DNA from: an uncultured Bacillota bacterium
Lineage (GTDB): Bacteria > Bacillota > Clostridia > Peptostreptococcales > Anaerovoracaceae
Direction: 5' to 3'
Length of the DNA: 64,000 nucleotides
NCBI GenBank assembly: GCA_949287095.1
Contig: CASEFA010000006.1
Coordinates: 1 to 64,000 of the forward strand
Shown: one piece after another, positions 1-9,351 of the stretch
Layout of the letters: each line of letters opens with the position of its first letter
Numbering within the stretch: the stretch's first letter is position 1
Notes under the pieces: generated by a model
What the model was told of the DNA's origin: nothing
Databases searched by the model: none
What the model saw: the letters and a program-made list of their open reading frames with translations, nothing else
Made by a program: the position numbers and the translations under genes

Positions 1-1089
1 TATCCTTGCCGTGAGATTTGAAGCGGCTTCGTGACGGGCCTTTGAAAGAGCTGAAGCCTTTGACAGAAGATCAGCCTTTGCGGCCTCAGCGGCAGCGGTA
101 AGCTTTGACTTTTCCTCGTCAAAGTTTTCTATAACGTCAAGCTCTGCGGATATTTTATCCCTGTATTCAAGGATTTCCTCTATGGTCGAGCCGTACTTTT
201 TTCTGAGATTGTCTATGAGATCGATTCTCGAGATGCACGAGTCGATTTCACCCGGCTCAAAGCTCATGGAATCCGCCATGAAGTTAAGAGACGAGTCAAC
301 GTCCTGAAGCCTGTAGTATATGTCCTCGGCGTCACTGAGAAGCTTTTCAAGATCCGATGAGTATGAGGCGACAGACCTGATGGCGGAAAGGGCAGCTCCC
401 AGAGTTTCAAGAGCGCCGGTATCTCCACCGATTGCAGAAGATGCGGTTTCGACGGAAGAAAAGATTTTCTCGCTGTTCTGAAGAACGGAAATGCGGTCCG
501 TAAGCTCTTCGTATTCGCCAGGCCTTAGACCGGCCTTGTCTATTTCAGCCTTTTCGTATCTGTAGTAATCCAGCCTTCTGGCGTTTTCGGCTTCAGATGC
601 AATGAGCTTTTTCAGCTCCGATGAAGCCTTTGCATAGGAATCGTAACTTTTACGATAGGCCTCTTTTAGCGAGGCGATTTTTTCCCGCCGGCAGCCGTCG
701 ATTACGGCCATGTGGGTTTCGGGATTGAGCAGGGCCTGATTGTCGTACTGACCGTGAATCTCAGCAAGGCGCGCGCAGACCTTTGAGAGCTCGGCGAGGG
801 TTACGATTTCACCGTTGAGCCTGCAGAGATTTCTCCCGGATGCGGAAATTTCACGGCGTATTGCGATTTCTTCTCCGTTAAGGTCTGCGGCAAGCTGAAC
901 GACGGCTTTATCCGCGCCGTGACGGACAAAAGAGGAGTCTGCGCGACTCCCCAGTGCAAGGCTTATTGCTTCAATTACCACGGATTTACCGCTTCCCGTT
1001 TCGCCGGTTATAACGGAAAAGCCTTCGTCAAAATCGATTTCCGCCTTTTCGATGACGGCAAAGTTCTCAATGCTGATGTGCTTTATCAT
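1..1089 (-). CDS. recN: DNA repair ATPase RecN (N-terminal part, cut by window edge)
   Basis: SMC-like ATPase that acts at double-strand breaks before recombination. The protein starts MIKHISIENFAVIEKAEIDF and has a Walker A motif GETGSGKS at residues 29-36, the standard RecN N-terminus; the following 330 residues look charged and coiled-coil-like. Only 363 codons are inside the window, so the hinge, second coiled coil and Walker B lie outside. The start at 1089 lies 23 bases inside the 3' end of argR, so the two are translationally coupled, as in many Bacillota. A LexA-type box lies in the shared upstream region of argR and ruvC. The identification is firm; the far end cannot be assessed. 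Confidence 0.93.
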   Translation of the reverse strand, partial: MIKHISIENFAVIEKAEIDFDEGFSVITGETGSGKSVVIEAISLALGSRADSSFVRHGADKAVVQLAADLNGEEIAIRREISASGRNLCRLNGEIVTLAELSKVCARLAEIHGQYDNQALLNPETHMAVIDGCRREKIASLKEAYRKSYDSYAKASSELKKLIASEAENARRLDYYRYEKAEIDKAGLRPGEYEELTDRISVLQNSEKIFSSVETASSAIGGDTGALETLGAALSAIRSVASYSSDLEKLLSDAEDIYYRLQDVDSSLNFMADSMSFEPGEIDSCISRIDLIDNLRKKYGSTIEEILEYRDKISAELDVIENFDEEKSKLTAAAEAAKADLLSKASALSKARHEAASNLTARI

Positions 1090-1558
1090 TTTCCTTTTCC
1101 TTTTCCCTCATGATAAGCATATTGTTGAAAATTGATAAAATCTCTTCCACGTTTTCTTCCTTATCCACTACAAGGAGCAGGGTATTGTCGCCGGCTACAG
1201 AACCCACCACATGAGGCAGGTCTATGCAGTCTATGGCTTCGCCTGCGGCAGGACCGCATCCTGACAGAGTCTTGATAACAATCAGGTTCTGAGCCGAAGC
1301 AAAAGATGTAATGGTCTCTCTGAAAATCTTTACAAAACGGTCGGAAATAGGCGCGTCATGACGTGAACTTACAGCGTACTTGTACTTTCCAGACGCAGCA
1401 AGGACTTTAATGAGCTGAAGATCCTTTATATCTCTTGACACTGTCGCCTGGGTGACTTCAAAGCCTTCTTCCTTCAGCATGGCAGCCAGTTTTTCCTGAG
1501 TTTCTATCTCGTTATTGGAAATGAGCTCCAATATCTTATTCTGTCTGGGATAACGCAT
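1067..1558 (-). CDS. argR: Arginine repressor ArgR/AhrC
   Basis: Arginine-responsive transcription factor of 163 residues, the usual family length. The N-terminal winged helix contains the SRDIKDLQLIKV signature near residues 40-52. The C-terminal oligomerisation and arginine-binding domain contains GDNTLLLVV after a CGPAAGEAID segment. The start has an AAGGAG site a few bases upstream. The gene sits directly before recN with overlap, a conserved arrangement in Clostridia and Bacilli. No arginine biosynthesis genes are in the window, so its targets lie elsewhere. The charged tail (REKEKENDKAHQH) is the part overlapping recN. Confidence 0.95.
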   Translation of the reverse strand: MRYPRQNKILELISNNEIETQEKLAAMLKEEGFEVTQATVSRDIKDLQLIKVLAASGKYKYAVSSRHDAPISDRFVKIFRETITSFASAQNLIVIKTLSGCGPAAGEAIDCIDLPHVVGSVAGDNTLLLVVDKEENVEEILSIFNNMLIMREKEKENDKAHQH

Positions 1559-1605
1559 ATCATACTCCTTTTCAAACTTGTCTGTAAAATGAATATCCGC
1601 TTGTA

Positions 1606-1634
1606 ATTATACCACATTATGCAGTTTAGTGAAA
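1606..1634 (-). promoter_or_regulatory. Probable promoter of argR-recN
   Basis: On the minus strand a TATAAT box (1606-1611) is preceded at 17 bp by TTTCAC (1629-1634). The -10 is perfect and the -35 weak. It faces away from the ruvC promoter. Confidence 0.5.
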
Positions 1635-1664
1635 GGTTATTTCAAAGGCAAATTATCACTCAAG

Positions 1665-1693
1665 TGGACAAACATTTGTTCTTATGATATACT
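1665..1693 (+). promoter_or_regulatory. ruvCAB promoter containing a LexA (SOS) box
   Basis: A -35-like TGGACA (1665-1670) and a -10 TATACT (1688-1693) are spaced 17 bp. Between them lies CAAAC-ATTT-GTTCT (1669-1682), which fits the Gram-positive LexA pattern RAAC-N4-GTTY. A repressor bound there would block the promoter, as expected for SOS control of the RuvABC resolvase genes. Confidence 0.6.
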
Positions 1694-1735
1694 TATGTCT
1701 GCTGAGTTACTGTCAGGAAAGGAATTACACAGCAG

Positions 1736-2218
1736 ATGAGAATACTTGGTATAGATCCCGGCTACGCCATACTGGGCTGGGGGATTTTAGACCTTAAGGG
1801 AAATAAATTTTCCGTAGTGGACTACGGAGCCGTAACTACGGATTCTAAAATGGAAATGCCGCTGAGGCTTCAGCACATATATACTGAGCTTTCGGCGATA
1901 ATAGAGGAATACAGGCCTGATGAGGCAGCAATAGAGGAACTGTTCTTCAACAATAACGCCAAGACTGCCATAATGGTGGGACAGGCCAGAGGCGTGGCTA
2001 TTCTGGCGTGCGTTAACGGAAGACTTTCCATAAGCGAGTATACGCCTCTTCAGATAAAACAGGCCCTTGTAGGTTACGGCAGGGCCGATAAGAAGCAGAT
2101 ACAGTCTATGGTAAAGGTAATACTTAACCTTAAGGAAGTACCGAAGCCTGACGACACGGCAGACGCAGTGGCTGCGGCAATCTGTCACGGACACAGCAGA
2201 GGGAGCAGACAGAGATGA
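1736..2218 (+). CDS. ruvC: Holliday junction resolvase RuvC
   Basis: Endonuclease that cuts Holliday junctions together with RuvAB. At 160 residues it is full length. Acidic catalytic residues are recognisable: Asp7 in GIDPGY, a Glu in AIEELFF (about residue 67), and the [14 protein letters not shown] motif (about 138-151). First gene of a tight ruvC-ruvA-ruvB-queA unit, overlapping ruvA by 4 bases. It is preceded by the SOS-box promoter at 1665-1693. Confidence 0.97.
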   Translation: MRILGIDPGYAILGWGILDLKGNKFSVVDYGAVTTDSKMEMPLRLQHIYTELSAIIEEYRPDEAAIEELFFNNNAKTAIMVGQARGVAILACVNGRLSISEYTPLQIKQALVGYGRADKKQIQSMVKVILNLKEVPKPDDTADAVAAAICHGHSRGSRQR

Positions 2219-2814
2219 TAAGATTTTTAAGAGGAATATTTCACCCGTCATCTGACGGAAGTGCAATTATAGAAACGGATTCAGGCGTAGGGTTCAGAAT
2301 ATATGTCCCGTCCAATTCCGGGCTTTATAAGAACGTGGACGGCGATGAGGTAAGCGTGTACACATCCATGCAGGTCAGAGAGGATGCGGTTAATCTGTAC
2401 GGATTCACGTCCATGGAGGATCTGGAGCTTTTCGAGCTTCTGATTACCGTAAACGGAGTGGGAGCCAAGGCGGGACTTTCCGTTATGAGCGCCCTTGCCC
2501 CTGCGCAGCTTCGCATGGCCATAACGTCGGGAGATGCCGCATCCATTACCAAGGCCAACGGCATCGGAAAGAAGACGGCGGAGAGAATAATCCTTGAGCT
2601 TAAGGATAAGGTTACGGGACCTGCAGGCTTTGTCCCTGAGGAAGATACAGGCGCGGGTATTGCGGCGGCCGTGACGGGAGAAAAGGAAGAGGCCATCGCC
2701 GCTCTTGCCGCTCTCGGATACACTAGAAACGAAGCGATTAACGCCATTTCAAAGGTAAAGGGAGAAGAGCTCACCTGCGAGGATTACATCCGCGGAGCAC
2801 TGAAGAATTTGTAG
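2215..2814 (+). CDS. ruvA: Holliday junction DNA helicase subunit RuvA
   Basis: Junction-binding subunit of the RuvAB branch-migration motor. 199 residues, usual length. Two helix-hairpin-helix motifs are visible: [14 protein letters not shown] (about 79-92) and [17 protein letters not shown] (about 114-130). The C-terminal RuvB-contacting domain follows, with [15 protein letters not shown]. The ATG overlaps the ruvC stop, which implies translational coupling. Confidence 0.97.
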   Translation: MIRFLRGIFHPSSDGSAIIETDSGVGFRIYVPSNSGLYKNVDGDEVSVYTSMQVREDAVNLYGFTSMEDLELFELLITVNGVGAKAGLSVMSALAPAQLRMAITSGDAASITKANGIGKKTAERIILELKDKVTGPAGFVPEEDTGAGIAAAVTGEKEEAIAALAALGYTRNEAINAISKVKGEELTCEDYIRGALKNL

Positions 2815-2823
2815 AGGTAACGT

Positions 2824-3834
2824 ATGGACATAGAGAGAATCACAGAGACGAGAGCAGGGGAAGAGGAAGAGAGACAGGAAAGCACCTTAAGGCCTCATAA
2901 GCTGTCCGATTTCATAGGACAGGCCGGGGTAAAGGATAACCTGGAGGTGTTCATAGAGGCAGCGAAGCTGAGAGGAGAGCCTCTTGACCACGTTCTGTTC
3001 TACGGCCCCCCGGGTCTCGGAAAGACGACGCTGGCGGGAATCATTGCAAACGAGCTGGGCGTGGACATAAAGATCACGTCCGGACCTGCCATAGAAAGAG
3101 CAGGAGACCTTGCCGCCATTCTTACCAATCTCAGCGATAACGACGTTCTGTTTATAGACGAGATTCACAGGCTGAACAGGTCCGTTGAGGAAGTGCTTTA
3201 TTCAGCCATGGAAGATTACGCTCTCGATATAATCATAGGAAAGGGCCCGTCTGCAAGGTCTATACGCCTTGATATAGCAAAGTTCACCCTCATAGGGGCC
3301 ACTACCAGGGCGGGAAGCCTTTCTGCGCCTCTCCGCGACAGATTCGGAGTGATAAGCAAGTTCGAGCTTTATACTGAGGCTGAGCTTAAGAAAATAATAA
3401 AGCGTTCGGCCTCACTTTTAGGTGTTGAGCCTGATGAAGAATCACTTGAGCTTATGGCAAGCTGCTCCAGAGGTACGCCAAGAGTCGCCAACAGACTTCT
3501 TAAGAGGGTGAGAGACTTTTCCCAGGTAAGAGGAAACGGACAGATAGACGCCGGGATTACCAGAGAGGCTCTGAAGGCGCTGGGCGTTGACAGTATGGGT
3601 CTTGAGAGAATAGACAGAGAAATCCTCACCGCCATAATAGAGAAGTTCGAAGGAGGACCTGTGGGTATAGATACCATAGCTGCGGCTATCGGGGAGGAGA
3701 GAATAACCATAGAGGATGCGTATGAACCGTACCTTATCCAGAAGGGACTTCTCTACAGAACCCAGAAGGGAAGAATGGTATCTGACGCGGGCTATCATCA
3801 CATGGGAATCGAGATTCCTGGAAAGGAAGATTAG
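2824..3834 (+). CDS. ruvB: Holliday junction branch migration ATPase RuvB
   Basis: AAA+ motor that drives branch migration when bound to RuvA. 336 residues. Walker A GPPGLGKT at 61-68, Walker [10 protein letters not shown], sensor region GATTRAG and arginine finger region APLRDRFG, with the C-terminal winged helix at the end. It begins 10 bases after ruvA with a GAGGTAA site. queA follows 5 bases downstream. Confidence 0.97.
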   Translation: MDIERITETRAGEEEERQESTLRPHKLSDFIGQAGVKDNLEVFIEAAKLRGEPLDHVLFYGPPGLGKTTLAGIIANELGVDIKITSGPAIERAGDLAAILTNLSDNDVLFIDEIHRLNRSVEEVLYSAMEDYALDIIIGKGPSARSIRLDIAKFTLIGATTRAGSLSAPLRDRFGVISKFELYTEAELKKIIKRSASLLGVEPDEESLELMASCSRGTPRVANRLLKRVRDFSQVRGNGQIDAGITREALKALGVDSMGLERIDREILTAIIEKFEGGPVGIDTIAAAIGEERITIEDAYEPYLIQKGLLYRTQKGRMVSDAGYHHMGIEIPGKED

Positions 3835-3839
3835 ACATA

Positions 3840-4895
3840 ATGAAGACGGACGATTTCAGCTACGAACTTCCTTCAGAGCTCATAGCGCAGCACCCGATGG
3901 AGGAAAGGGATCAGTGCAGGCTCATGGTACTGAACCGGAAAGACGGAACCGTAAGCCACAGACATTTCTGCGACATACTGGAGTATCTGAATCCCGGAGA
4001 CTGCCTCGTAATGAACGATTCCAAGGTTCTTCCGGCACGTATTTTCGGAGTGAAGGAGGGTACGGGAGCAAAGGTCGAGTTTCTCCTTATCAAGCGCCTC
4101 GACGGCGATCTCTGGGAATCAATGGTGAGACCCGGAAGAAGGCTGAAGCCGGGAGATACAGTGGTTTTCTCCGGCGAGGAAGGAAAACGGCTTAAGGCCG
4201 ACATAGAAGCCTTCGGAGAGGACGGCACCAGAAAGGTGAGATTCCGCTACGACGGCATATTCATGGAAAGACTTGAGGAAGTGGGTTCCATGCCTCTTCC
4301 GCCGTACATAGAGCGTGCAGCAGAGGATGAGGACCGTGATATGTACCAGACGGTGTACTGCCGGGAAGAGGGATCCGTTGCGGCACCTACGGCGGGCCTT
4401 CACTTTACGAAGGAGCTTCTGTCAAAGTGTGAAGAAAAGGGCGTGAAATGCGCCTATGTAACTCTCCACGTCGGTATAGGAACGTTCAGGCCGGTGAAGT
4501 GTGAAAACATCGAAGATCATCACATGCACTTCGAGGAGTACAGCGTCAGCGAAGAAACGGCGAGAATCATAAACGAAACAAAGGCTGCAGGCGGCAGAAT
4601 AGTCGCCGTGGGAACCACGTCGGTCAGAACTGTGGAGAGCGCCTCTGTGAAGAACGCTGATGCAGGCCGGTTTGAAATCAGACCCGGGGCGGGGAGCACG
4701 GATATATTCATCTATCCGGGCTACGAGTTCAAGATGATTGACGCTCTGATCACCAACTTTCATCTGCCGGGCTCCACTCTTATGATGCTGGTTTCGGCTC
4801 TTTACGACAGGGAGAAGATACTCTCGGCGTACGAGGAAGCGGTAAAAGAGAAGTACAGATTCTTCTCATACGGGGATGCAATGCTGATAGAATGA
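3840..4895 (+). CDS. queA: S-adenosylmethionine:tRNA ribosyltransferase-isomerase QueA
   Basis: Transfers the ribosyl part of SAM to preQ1 in tRNA, forming epoxyqueuosine at position 34. 351 residues, full length. Recognisable signatures are the N-terminal [28 protein letters not shown] in the middle, [13 protein letters not shown], and near the C-terminus [17 protein letters not shown]. It is the last gene of the ruvCAB-queA unit, and a hairpin terminator follows. A convergent gene for a QueG-like Fe-S protein, the family of the next pathway enzyme, lies just beyond. Confidence 0.96.
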   Translation: MKTDDFSYELPSELIAQHPMEERDQCRLMVLNRKDGTVSHRHFCDILEYLNPGDCLVMNDSKVLPARIFGVKEGTGAKVEFLLIKRLDGDLWESMVRPGRRLKPGDTVVFSGEEGKRLKADIEAFGEDGTRKVRFRYDGIFMERLEEVGSMPLPPYIERAAEDEDRDMYQTVYCREEGSVAAPTAGLHFTKELLSKCEEKGVKCAYVTLHVGIGTFRPVKCENIEDHHMHFEEYSVSEETARIINETKAAGGRIVAVGTTSVRTVESASVKNADAGRFEIRPGAGSTDIFIYPGYEFKMIDALITNFHLPGSTLMMLVSALYDREKILSAYEEAVKEKYRFFSYGDAMLIE

Positions 4896-4924
4896 GGTTA
4901 AGGGAAACTGAATAATACCATTAG

Positions 4925-4971
4925 GAAAAAGATACCCCTGTCAATCCGGATGCGGAAAGGCAGGGGTTTTA
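4925..4971. terminator. Terminator between convergent queA and QueG-like genes
   Basis: Stem ACCCCTG (4934-4940) pairs with CAGGGGT (4961-4967), followed by TTTT on the plus strand and preceded by an AAAAAG run that gives a U-tract on the minus strand. It can serve both converging operons. Confidence 0.75.
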
Positions 4972-4979
4972 ATATGGTT

Positions 4980-5732
4980 CTATTCAATATATGAAAGAGG
5001 ACAGACGCTGATGCACTTTCCGCATACGTCCGCGCCGAAAACCCGTTCGTTTTCGTCCAGGTGACCCTGGCAGGTGAATTTTTTAAATTCGCCGTCGCTT
5101 AAGGCGTCAACGGGGCAGATGTCGTAGCAGAGAGAGCAAGCTTTTCCCTGCTTTCTAAGGCACCTTTCTATCGAAGATCCGCTGAAAGGCTCCAGCACGG
5201 CGCTTGTAATTACCGTACAGAATCTGACGGCAGAGCCCTTATCCGTTATGACCAGGTTATTGGCCCCGAAGGAACCGAGGCCCGCAATGACTCCGGCGCT
5301 TCTGTGAGACCAGATGCAGTGGATATCCGCCTTGTCATAGGTATGAGTGGAGGGGATAGGGGCAGCATCGTGGCCCTCAGCCTTCAGAAGGTCACACAGA
5401 GCAGCATTTATGACATTAAAGTGCTCGTTTATTATAAGATACGCTTCGCTCCACTTTTTGGAAACCACCTCAGCCTTAAGGGGTTCTTCCGCCAGAGCTT
5501 TCGTAAAGGGAACGTAATAACTTATGACGCTTGCAGCGCCGGGAACAAAGTCGGAGGGCAGTCTGTGCCACGGCCCTATTATATTCTTAAGCTCGTAAAA
5601 CCGGGAGTCAAGAGCCGATGAAAAGGAGACGACAGGTTCTCTGAAAAGATCGCTGCGGTCAAGCTCTTTCACCTTGTTTTTTATCGTTTCGCATATTCTG
5701 AGTTCAAGACTTCCGTCCGGGTATTGCTTCAT
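4980..5732 (-). CDS. QueG-like 4Fe-4S protein (possible epoxyqueuosine reductase)
   Basis: Iron-sulfur protein of 250 residues. The C-terminal third carries two ferredoxin-type clusters: CSLCYDICPVDAL with an upstream Cys (CLRKQGKAC), and CGKCISVCP near the end with CQGH before it. The middle (SHRSAGVIAGLGSFGANNLVITDKGSAVRF) resembles the QueG/epoxyqueuosine reductase family, which uses cobalamin. At 250 residues it is much shorter than classical QueG (about 380) because the C-terminal HEAT-like part is missing. It converges on queA, which makes a queuosine role plausible but not proven; short QueG-like proteins of unknown role also exist. It is the third gene of the ilvE-DUF815 operon, 16 bases after the previous stop. 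Confidence 0.7.
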   Translation of the reverse strand: MKQYPDGSLELRICETIKNKVKELDRSDLFREPVVSFSSALDSRFYELKNIIGPWHRLPSDFVPGAASVISYYVPFTKALAEEPLKAEVVSKKWSEAYLIINEHFNVINAALCDLLKAEGHDAAPIPSTHTYDKADIHCIWSHRSAGVIAGLGSFGANNLVITDKGSAVRFCTVITSAVLEPFSGSSIERCLRKQGKACSLCYDICPVDALSDGEFKKFTCQGHLDENERVFGADVCGKCISVCPLSYIE

Positions 5733-5748
5733 TGATAAAACCTCGATT

Positions 5749-6939
5749 CTATATTCCCACCTTGAGAAGCTGTACGAACTGTTTGGCCGTTCTCGGGCTT
5801 CTTCCCTGACTTCTTATGGCAAAGGCTTCAGCCTTTGTACAGAGCTCGTCATCGTTGATTTCAATGTCGTATTCTCTTGCAAGATTTCGCACTATGTCAA
5901 GATAGGTGTCTTTCTCAGGCTTTGAGAAGGTAATCGTAAGGCCAAAGCGCGCAGAAAGGCTCATGGTCTCCTGTAGGGTATCGCTTAAATGGATGTCGCT
6001 TCCCATTCTGGACTCCATGGTCTCCTGAACCAGATGCCGCCTGTTGCTGGTGGCGTAAATTACCGCGTTTTCACGCTTTGTGGCGGCGCTTCCCTCCAGG
6101 ATTCCCTTAAGCTCGCAAAAGCTGTCGTCTCCTGCGGAAAAGCTGAGATCGTCGATGTAGAAGATGAACTTCAGAGGCAGGTAGGAAAGCCTTTCTATAA
6201 CGTCGGGCATGTTCCGGAGCTCTCTCTTGTCAAATTCCACAAGGCGGACGCCTTTGTCGTGGCAGGCCCATGCGCAGGCTTTGATGGTGGAGGATTTTCC
6301 CGTGCCTGCATCTCCGTAGAGGAGAACGTTGGAGGCCGGAAGCCCTCTGGCAAAGCCTTCAGTGTTTGCGAGAATTTTAGCCCGTTCACGCTGATAGCCG
6401 TATAATGAGTCCAGACTCTGATGGTCGGGATGCTTTATGGGAACTATCTTTCCGTCCCTCACCTTAAAGGCGTGGTACTTTCTGTAGAGACCGAAACCCA
6501 AGGTGGAAAGGGTAGACATCATTTCATCGTATGCGCCGCGTAAGGAGCACGGAGTGGTGTCCCAGCCGGGAAGTCCGGCTTCCTTTGCGGAAGGGAGAAT
6601 ACTCTCGGGTGTGATTTCTGTCACGGCCGACAAAATGTCAAGTTCCGCGCCGAGAGTCTGCTCCATGGCCGGAGGCACCGGTTCGCCCTTGAGACGGGAG
6701 GTGATATACGGATTTTTGTCGTTTAATACTGACTCTTTTACGAACAGACCCAGGTCGCCGCCTCCCGCATAGAGGGCTGACGTGAAACTACCCCAGAGAC
6801 CGTAAAAGTCCCCGGGGTTTTTATCGCGCGCAGCGCCTATGAGCTTTAAAAGCTTTGCCGTTACATCGGTTTCAAGAACACCTCTGAAAAGGGCGAGGGC
6901 GCTGAGTCTGTCACTCAGAGTATCGAGTGAATATTTCAT
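5749..6939 (-). CDS. DUF815-family P-loop ATPase
   Basis: AAA-like ATPase of 396 residues. The N-terminal 180 residues form a helical region of unknown role. Walker A GDAGTGKSS lies at 209-217, Walker B FIFYIDDLSF near 255-264, and a sensor-like IYATSNRRHLV follows. The arrangement and the phrase LYGDAGTGKSSTIKA are typical of the DUF815 family, whose function is not established. The gene starts 12 bases after ilvE and is followed by the QueG-like gene, so it is co-transcribed with both. A GGAG site precedes the ATG. Confidence 0.85.
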   Translation of the reverse strand: MKYSLDTLSDRLSALALFRGVLETDVTAKLLKLIGAARDKNPGDFYGLWGSFTSALYAGGGDLGLFVKESVLNDKNPYITSRLKGEPVPPAMEQTLGAELDILSAVTEITPESILPSAKEAGLPGWDTTPCSLRGAYDEMMSTLSTLGFGLYRKYHAFKVRDGKIVPIKHPDHQSLDSLYGYQRERAKILANTEGFARGLPASNVLLYGDAGTGKSSTIKACAWACHDKGVRLVEFDKRELRNMPDVIERLSYLPLKFIFYIDDLSFSAGDDSFCELKGILEGSAATKRENAVIYATSNRRHLVQETMESRMGSDIHLSDTLQETMSLSARFGLTITFSKPEKDTYLDIVRNLAREYDIEINDDELCTKAEAFAIRSQGRSPRTAKQFVQLLKVGI

Positions 6940-6951
6940 AGCATTCTCCAG

Positions 6952-8022
6952 TTATTCTACAGGCACCGTCCAGCCCATGAAGTCTTCAATCTTTCCGGTC
7001 TGGATTCCGTAGATGGTATCGTACATTTCCTGAGCGACAGGGCCAATCTTGTTGTCGTTGATGACCATGTGTTCACCCTTGTAGAGAAGCTCTCCTACAG
7101 GGGATACGATGGCGGCCGTTCCGGAAGCAAACATTTCCTTAAGCTGTCCTTTTCTGTACGCATCCTCGAGCTCGTCGATGGAAACCTTTCTCTCGGAAAT
7201 CTTATAGCCCTTTTTCTTGCAGAGAGCGATGATGGAATCTCTGGTGATTCCCGGAAGGATGGAACCGTTGAGCTCGCTTGTTACGATTTCGTCTCCGATT
7301 ACAAAGAATGCGTTGGCGGAGCCGATTTCCTCTATGTACTTCTGCTCGTAAGCGTCAAGCCACAGAATCTGTTCGTAACCCTTTTCGTGGGCGATTTCCT
7401 GCGCCTTAAGACTTCCGCCGTAGTTTCCGCCGCACTTTGCTTCGCCGGTACCGCCTTTTACTGCTCTTACATATACGTCCTCGACGTACATCTTGGTAGG
7501 AGCGAGACCGCTTTCAAAGTAAGGGCCTACAGGGCTTAAGATTATCATAAACTTGTAGGTCTTGGAACGTCTAACACCGAGGAATGCCTCGTCGCCGAAG
7601 ATGAAAGGTCTGATGTAAAGAGCCGTTCCTTCACCTTCAGGTATCCAGTCCTTATCAACGGCAACCAGAGCCTTTATTGCGTCTACGAACAGGTCTTCAT
7701 CGATTTCAGGGATGCAGAGTCTGTCGTTGGTGTTGTTGGTGCGCTTGGCGTTCATATACGGACGGAACAGCTGAACGACTCCCTTATCCGTCTTATATGC
7801 CTTAAGGCCTTCGAACATCTCCTGTCCGTAGTGTAAAACGACGGAAGCAGGATCCAGCTCAATAGGTCCGTAAGGAACTATTCTGCCGTTGTTCCATCCC
7901 TTTTCGTCATCGTAGTCCATGATGAACATGTGGTCTGTGAATTCTGTACCGAATCTCAGGCCTTTAGCGGCAGGCTTGGTCTTAGGTGTCTTGGTTAACG
8001 TAACCGGAAATTCGTGTTTCAT
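6952..8022 (-). CDS. ilvE: Branched-chain amino acid aminotransferase
   Basis: PLP enzyme that interconverts Leu/Ile/Val and their 2-oxo acids with glutamate. 356 residues, class IV fold of the long (type II) branched-chain subgroup. The PLP-binding lysine is K206 in GGSLKAQEIA, and the substrate-side motifs YGQEMFEGLKAYK (near 65) and EIGSANAFFV are present. It leads an operon with DUF815 and QueG-like genes. A strong promoter lies 60 bases upstream. No leader terminator or T-box is visible in the short 5' region, so it is not obviously attenuated. Confidence 0.95.
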   Translation of the reverse strand: MKHEFPVTLTKTPKTKPAAKGLRFGTEFTDHMFIMDYDDEKGWNNGRIVPYGPIELDPASVVLHYGQEMFEGLKAYKTDKGVVQLFRPYMNAKRTNNTNDRLCIPEIDEDLFVDAIKALVAVDKDWIPEGEGTALYIRPFIFGDEAFLGVRRSKTYKFMIILSPVGPYFESGLAPTKMYVEDVYVRAVKGGTGEAKCGGNYGGSLKAQEIAHEKGYEQILWLDAYEQKYIEEIGSANAFFVIGDEIVTSELNGSILPGITRDSIIALCKKKGYKISERKVSIDELEDAYRKGQLKEMFASGTAAIVSPVGELLYKGEHMVINDNKIGPVAQEMYDTIYGIQTGKIEDFMGWTVPVE

Positions 8023-8088
8023 GGGTCTTTACCTCGCTTCGTAATAATTATACTGATTTAATATATAATCTTAATCAAATACAGTACT

Positions 8089-8117
8089 ATATTAACGCTG
8101 ATATTGTAGCCTGTCAA
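8089..8117 (-). promoter_or_regulatory. Promoter of the ilvE operon
   Basis: Minus-strand TTGACA (8112-8117) and TAATAT (8089-8094) are separated by exactly 17 bp, close to the vegetative sigma consensus, about 67 bases before the ilvE start. Confidence 0.75.
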
Positions 8118-8166
8118 CAAGATAAATTTAAAAATATTGTTCTGTAAAACAAAATATTACGCCGTG

Positions 8167-9351
8167 TTACAGCAGAAATTCCTTCGGCGGCCTGTGGCTT
8201 GAAAACATTGCGGGGGAAAGGGTCAGTCCGTAGCTTCCGGCATTGGTTACCTCAACGATGTCGCCGGTTTTCGCAATCGGAAGGGTGATGCCTTCTGCCA
8301 TGACGTCGAGGGAAGTACAAAGGTTTCCGGCTATATCGACGATTTCGTTCTCGCCGTCTTCGGGGCGTTCAGGAAGGCTGAAGGAACACTGACCCGGTGA
8401 GGTGTAAAGAGGCTCCTGACCAAATTCAAGGTACGAGCCGGTATTTCGTTTAAGGACCTGGGCCATCGCCGGTCTCAGAAAGCCGTTGAGACCGTTTTCA
8501 ACGATAAGGTACGTCCGGCCCCGGGAAACCTTTTTATCAGCGATTTTCGTATAGTATGTTCCTGCGTTGCAGACGAGAAAACGTCCCGTCTCAAAGATAA
8601 GCTTCCCGCGGAGAGTCGTTTCGTTCTGCTTCGCAAGCTTTTTAACCGTGAGGGCAATTCTGTTAAAATCCAGAGGCTCTTCGCAGGCTTTGTCGTAGAC
8701 CGTTCCTATTCCGCTGCCGAAGTTGATGAATTCTATACAGACGCCGGGAATGGCGTTTATGCGCTGCCCCAGGTCAAAGCAGTTTTCGTAGTAACGGCAT
8801 AGTGTAGCAGCATCGAGAATCTGAGACTTCAGATGAACGTGTATCCCCGTGACTTTTATATTCGGAAAATCCAGACTTTCCGGAGTCAGAAGCTCTTCGT
8901 CTATTCCGAACTTGCCCGGAGAAGGAGCTTCGCCGTCCATGGTGAAAAGGGGGTTTATGCGGATTCCTGCGCTGCACGTTTCGCCCTTTGCAGCCGCATA
9001 ATCGCTTAACGTCTCAAGCTCCGAAAGACTGTCGGCGATTATGACGCATTTTCCGAAAATCTTATCGATGTCTTCAAGGGTTTTGCCGGGAGAAGAATAG
9101 TATATGTTTTCCGAGGGAATTCCGGCTTCTAAAGCTTTAAAGACTTCCCCGGACGATGCCGCATCGGCGCCAAAACCTTCGGCTGCGACAGTTTTTATGA
9201 CAGGCAGGAACGGGTTTGTCTTTACGGAATACAGGAACAGCGCTTCAGGCATGGCGTTTCGAAGAACCCTGCATCTTTCTGTTATCATGGATTTATCGTA
9301 TATGTAGCATGGCGCGTTCTGCTTTATAAAGTCAAGCATGGTCTGATTCAT
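8167..9351 (-). CDS. Group IV PLP-dependent decarboxylase (DapDC/ODC family)
   Basis: Alanine-racemase-fold decarboxylase of 394 residues. PLP lysine K44 is in YSVKTNP; further family motifs are a KFGI segment, GIHVHLKSQ, ETGR, and the C-terminal NLCTSLDV (active-site Cys) and NAGSYGLT. The fold matches diaminopimelate, ornithine and carboxynorspermidine decarboxylases. The substrate cannot be decided by eye, because the specificity helix is not a clear match to LysA. I chose ATG 9351 because GGAGGG lies just upstream; a longer frame to 9528 has no such site and reads into AT-rich, repeat-filled DNA. It stands alone, in the same direction as ilvE but with that gene's own promoter between. Confidence 0.85.
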   Translation of the reverse strand: MNQTMLDFIKQNAPCYIYDKSMITERCRVLRNAMPEALFLYSVKTNPFLPVIKTVAAEGFGADAASSGEVFKALEAGIPSENIYYSSPGKTLEDIDKIFGKCVIIADSLSELETLSDYAAAKGETCSAGIRINPLFTMDGEAPSPGKFGIDEELLTPESLDFPNIKVTGIHVHLKSQILDAATLCRYYENCFDLGQRINAIPGVCIEFINFGSGIGTVYDKACEEPLDFNRIALTVKKLAKQNETTLRGKLIFETGRFLVCNAGTYYTKIADKKVSRGRTYLIVENGLNGFLRPAMAQVLKRNTGSYLEFGQEPLYTSPGQCSFSLPERPEDGENEIVDIAGNLCTSLDVMAEGITLPIAKTGDIVEVTNAGSYGLTLSPAMFSSHRPPKEFLL

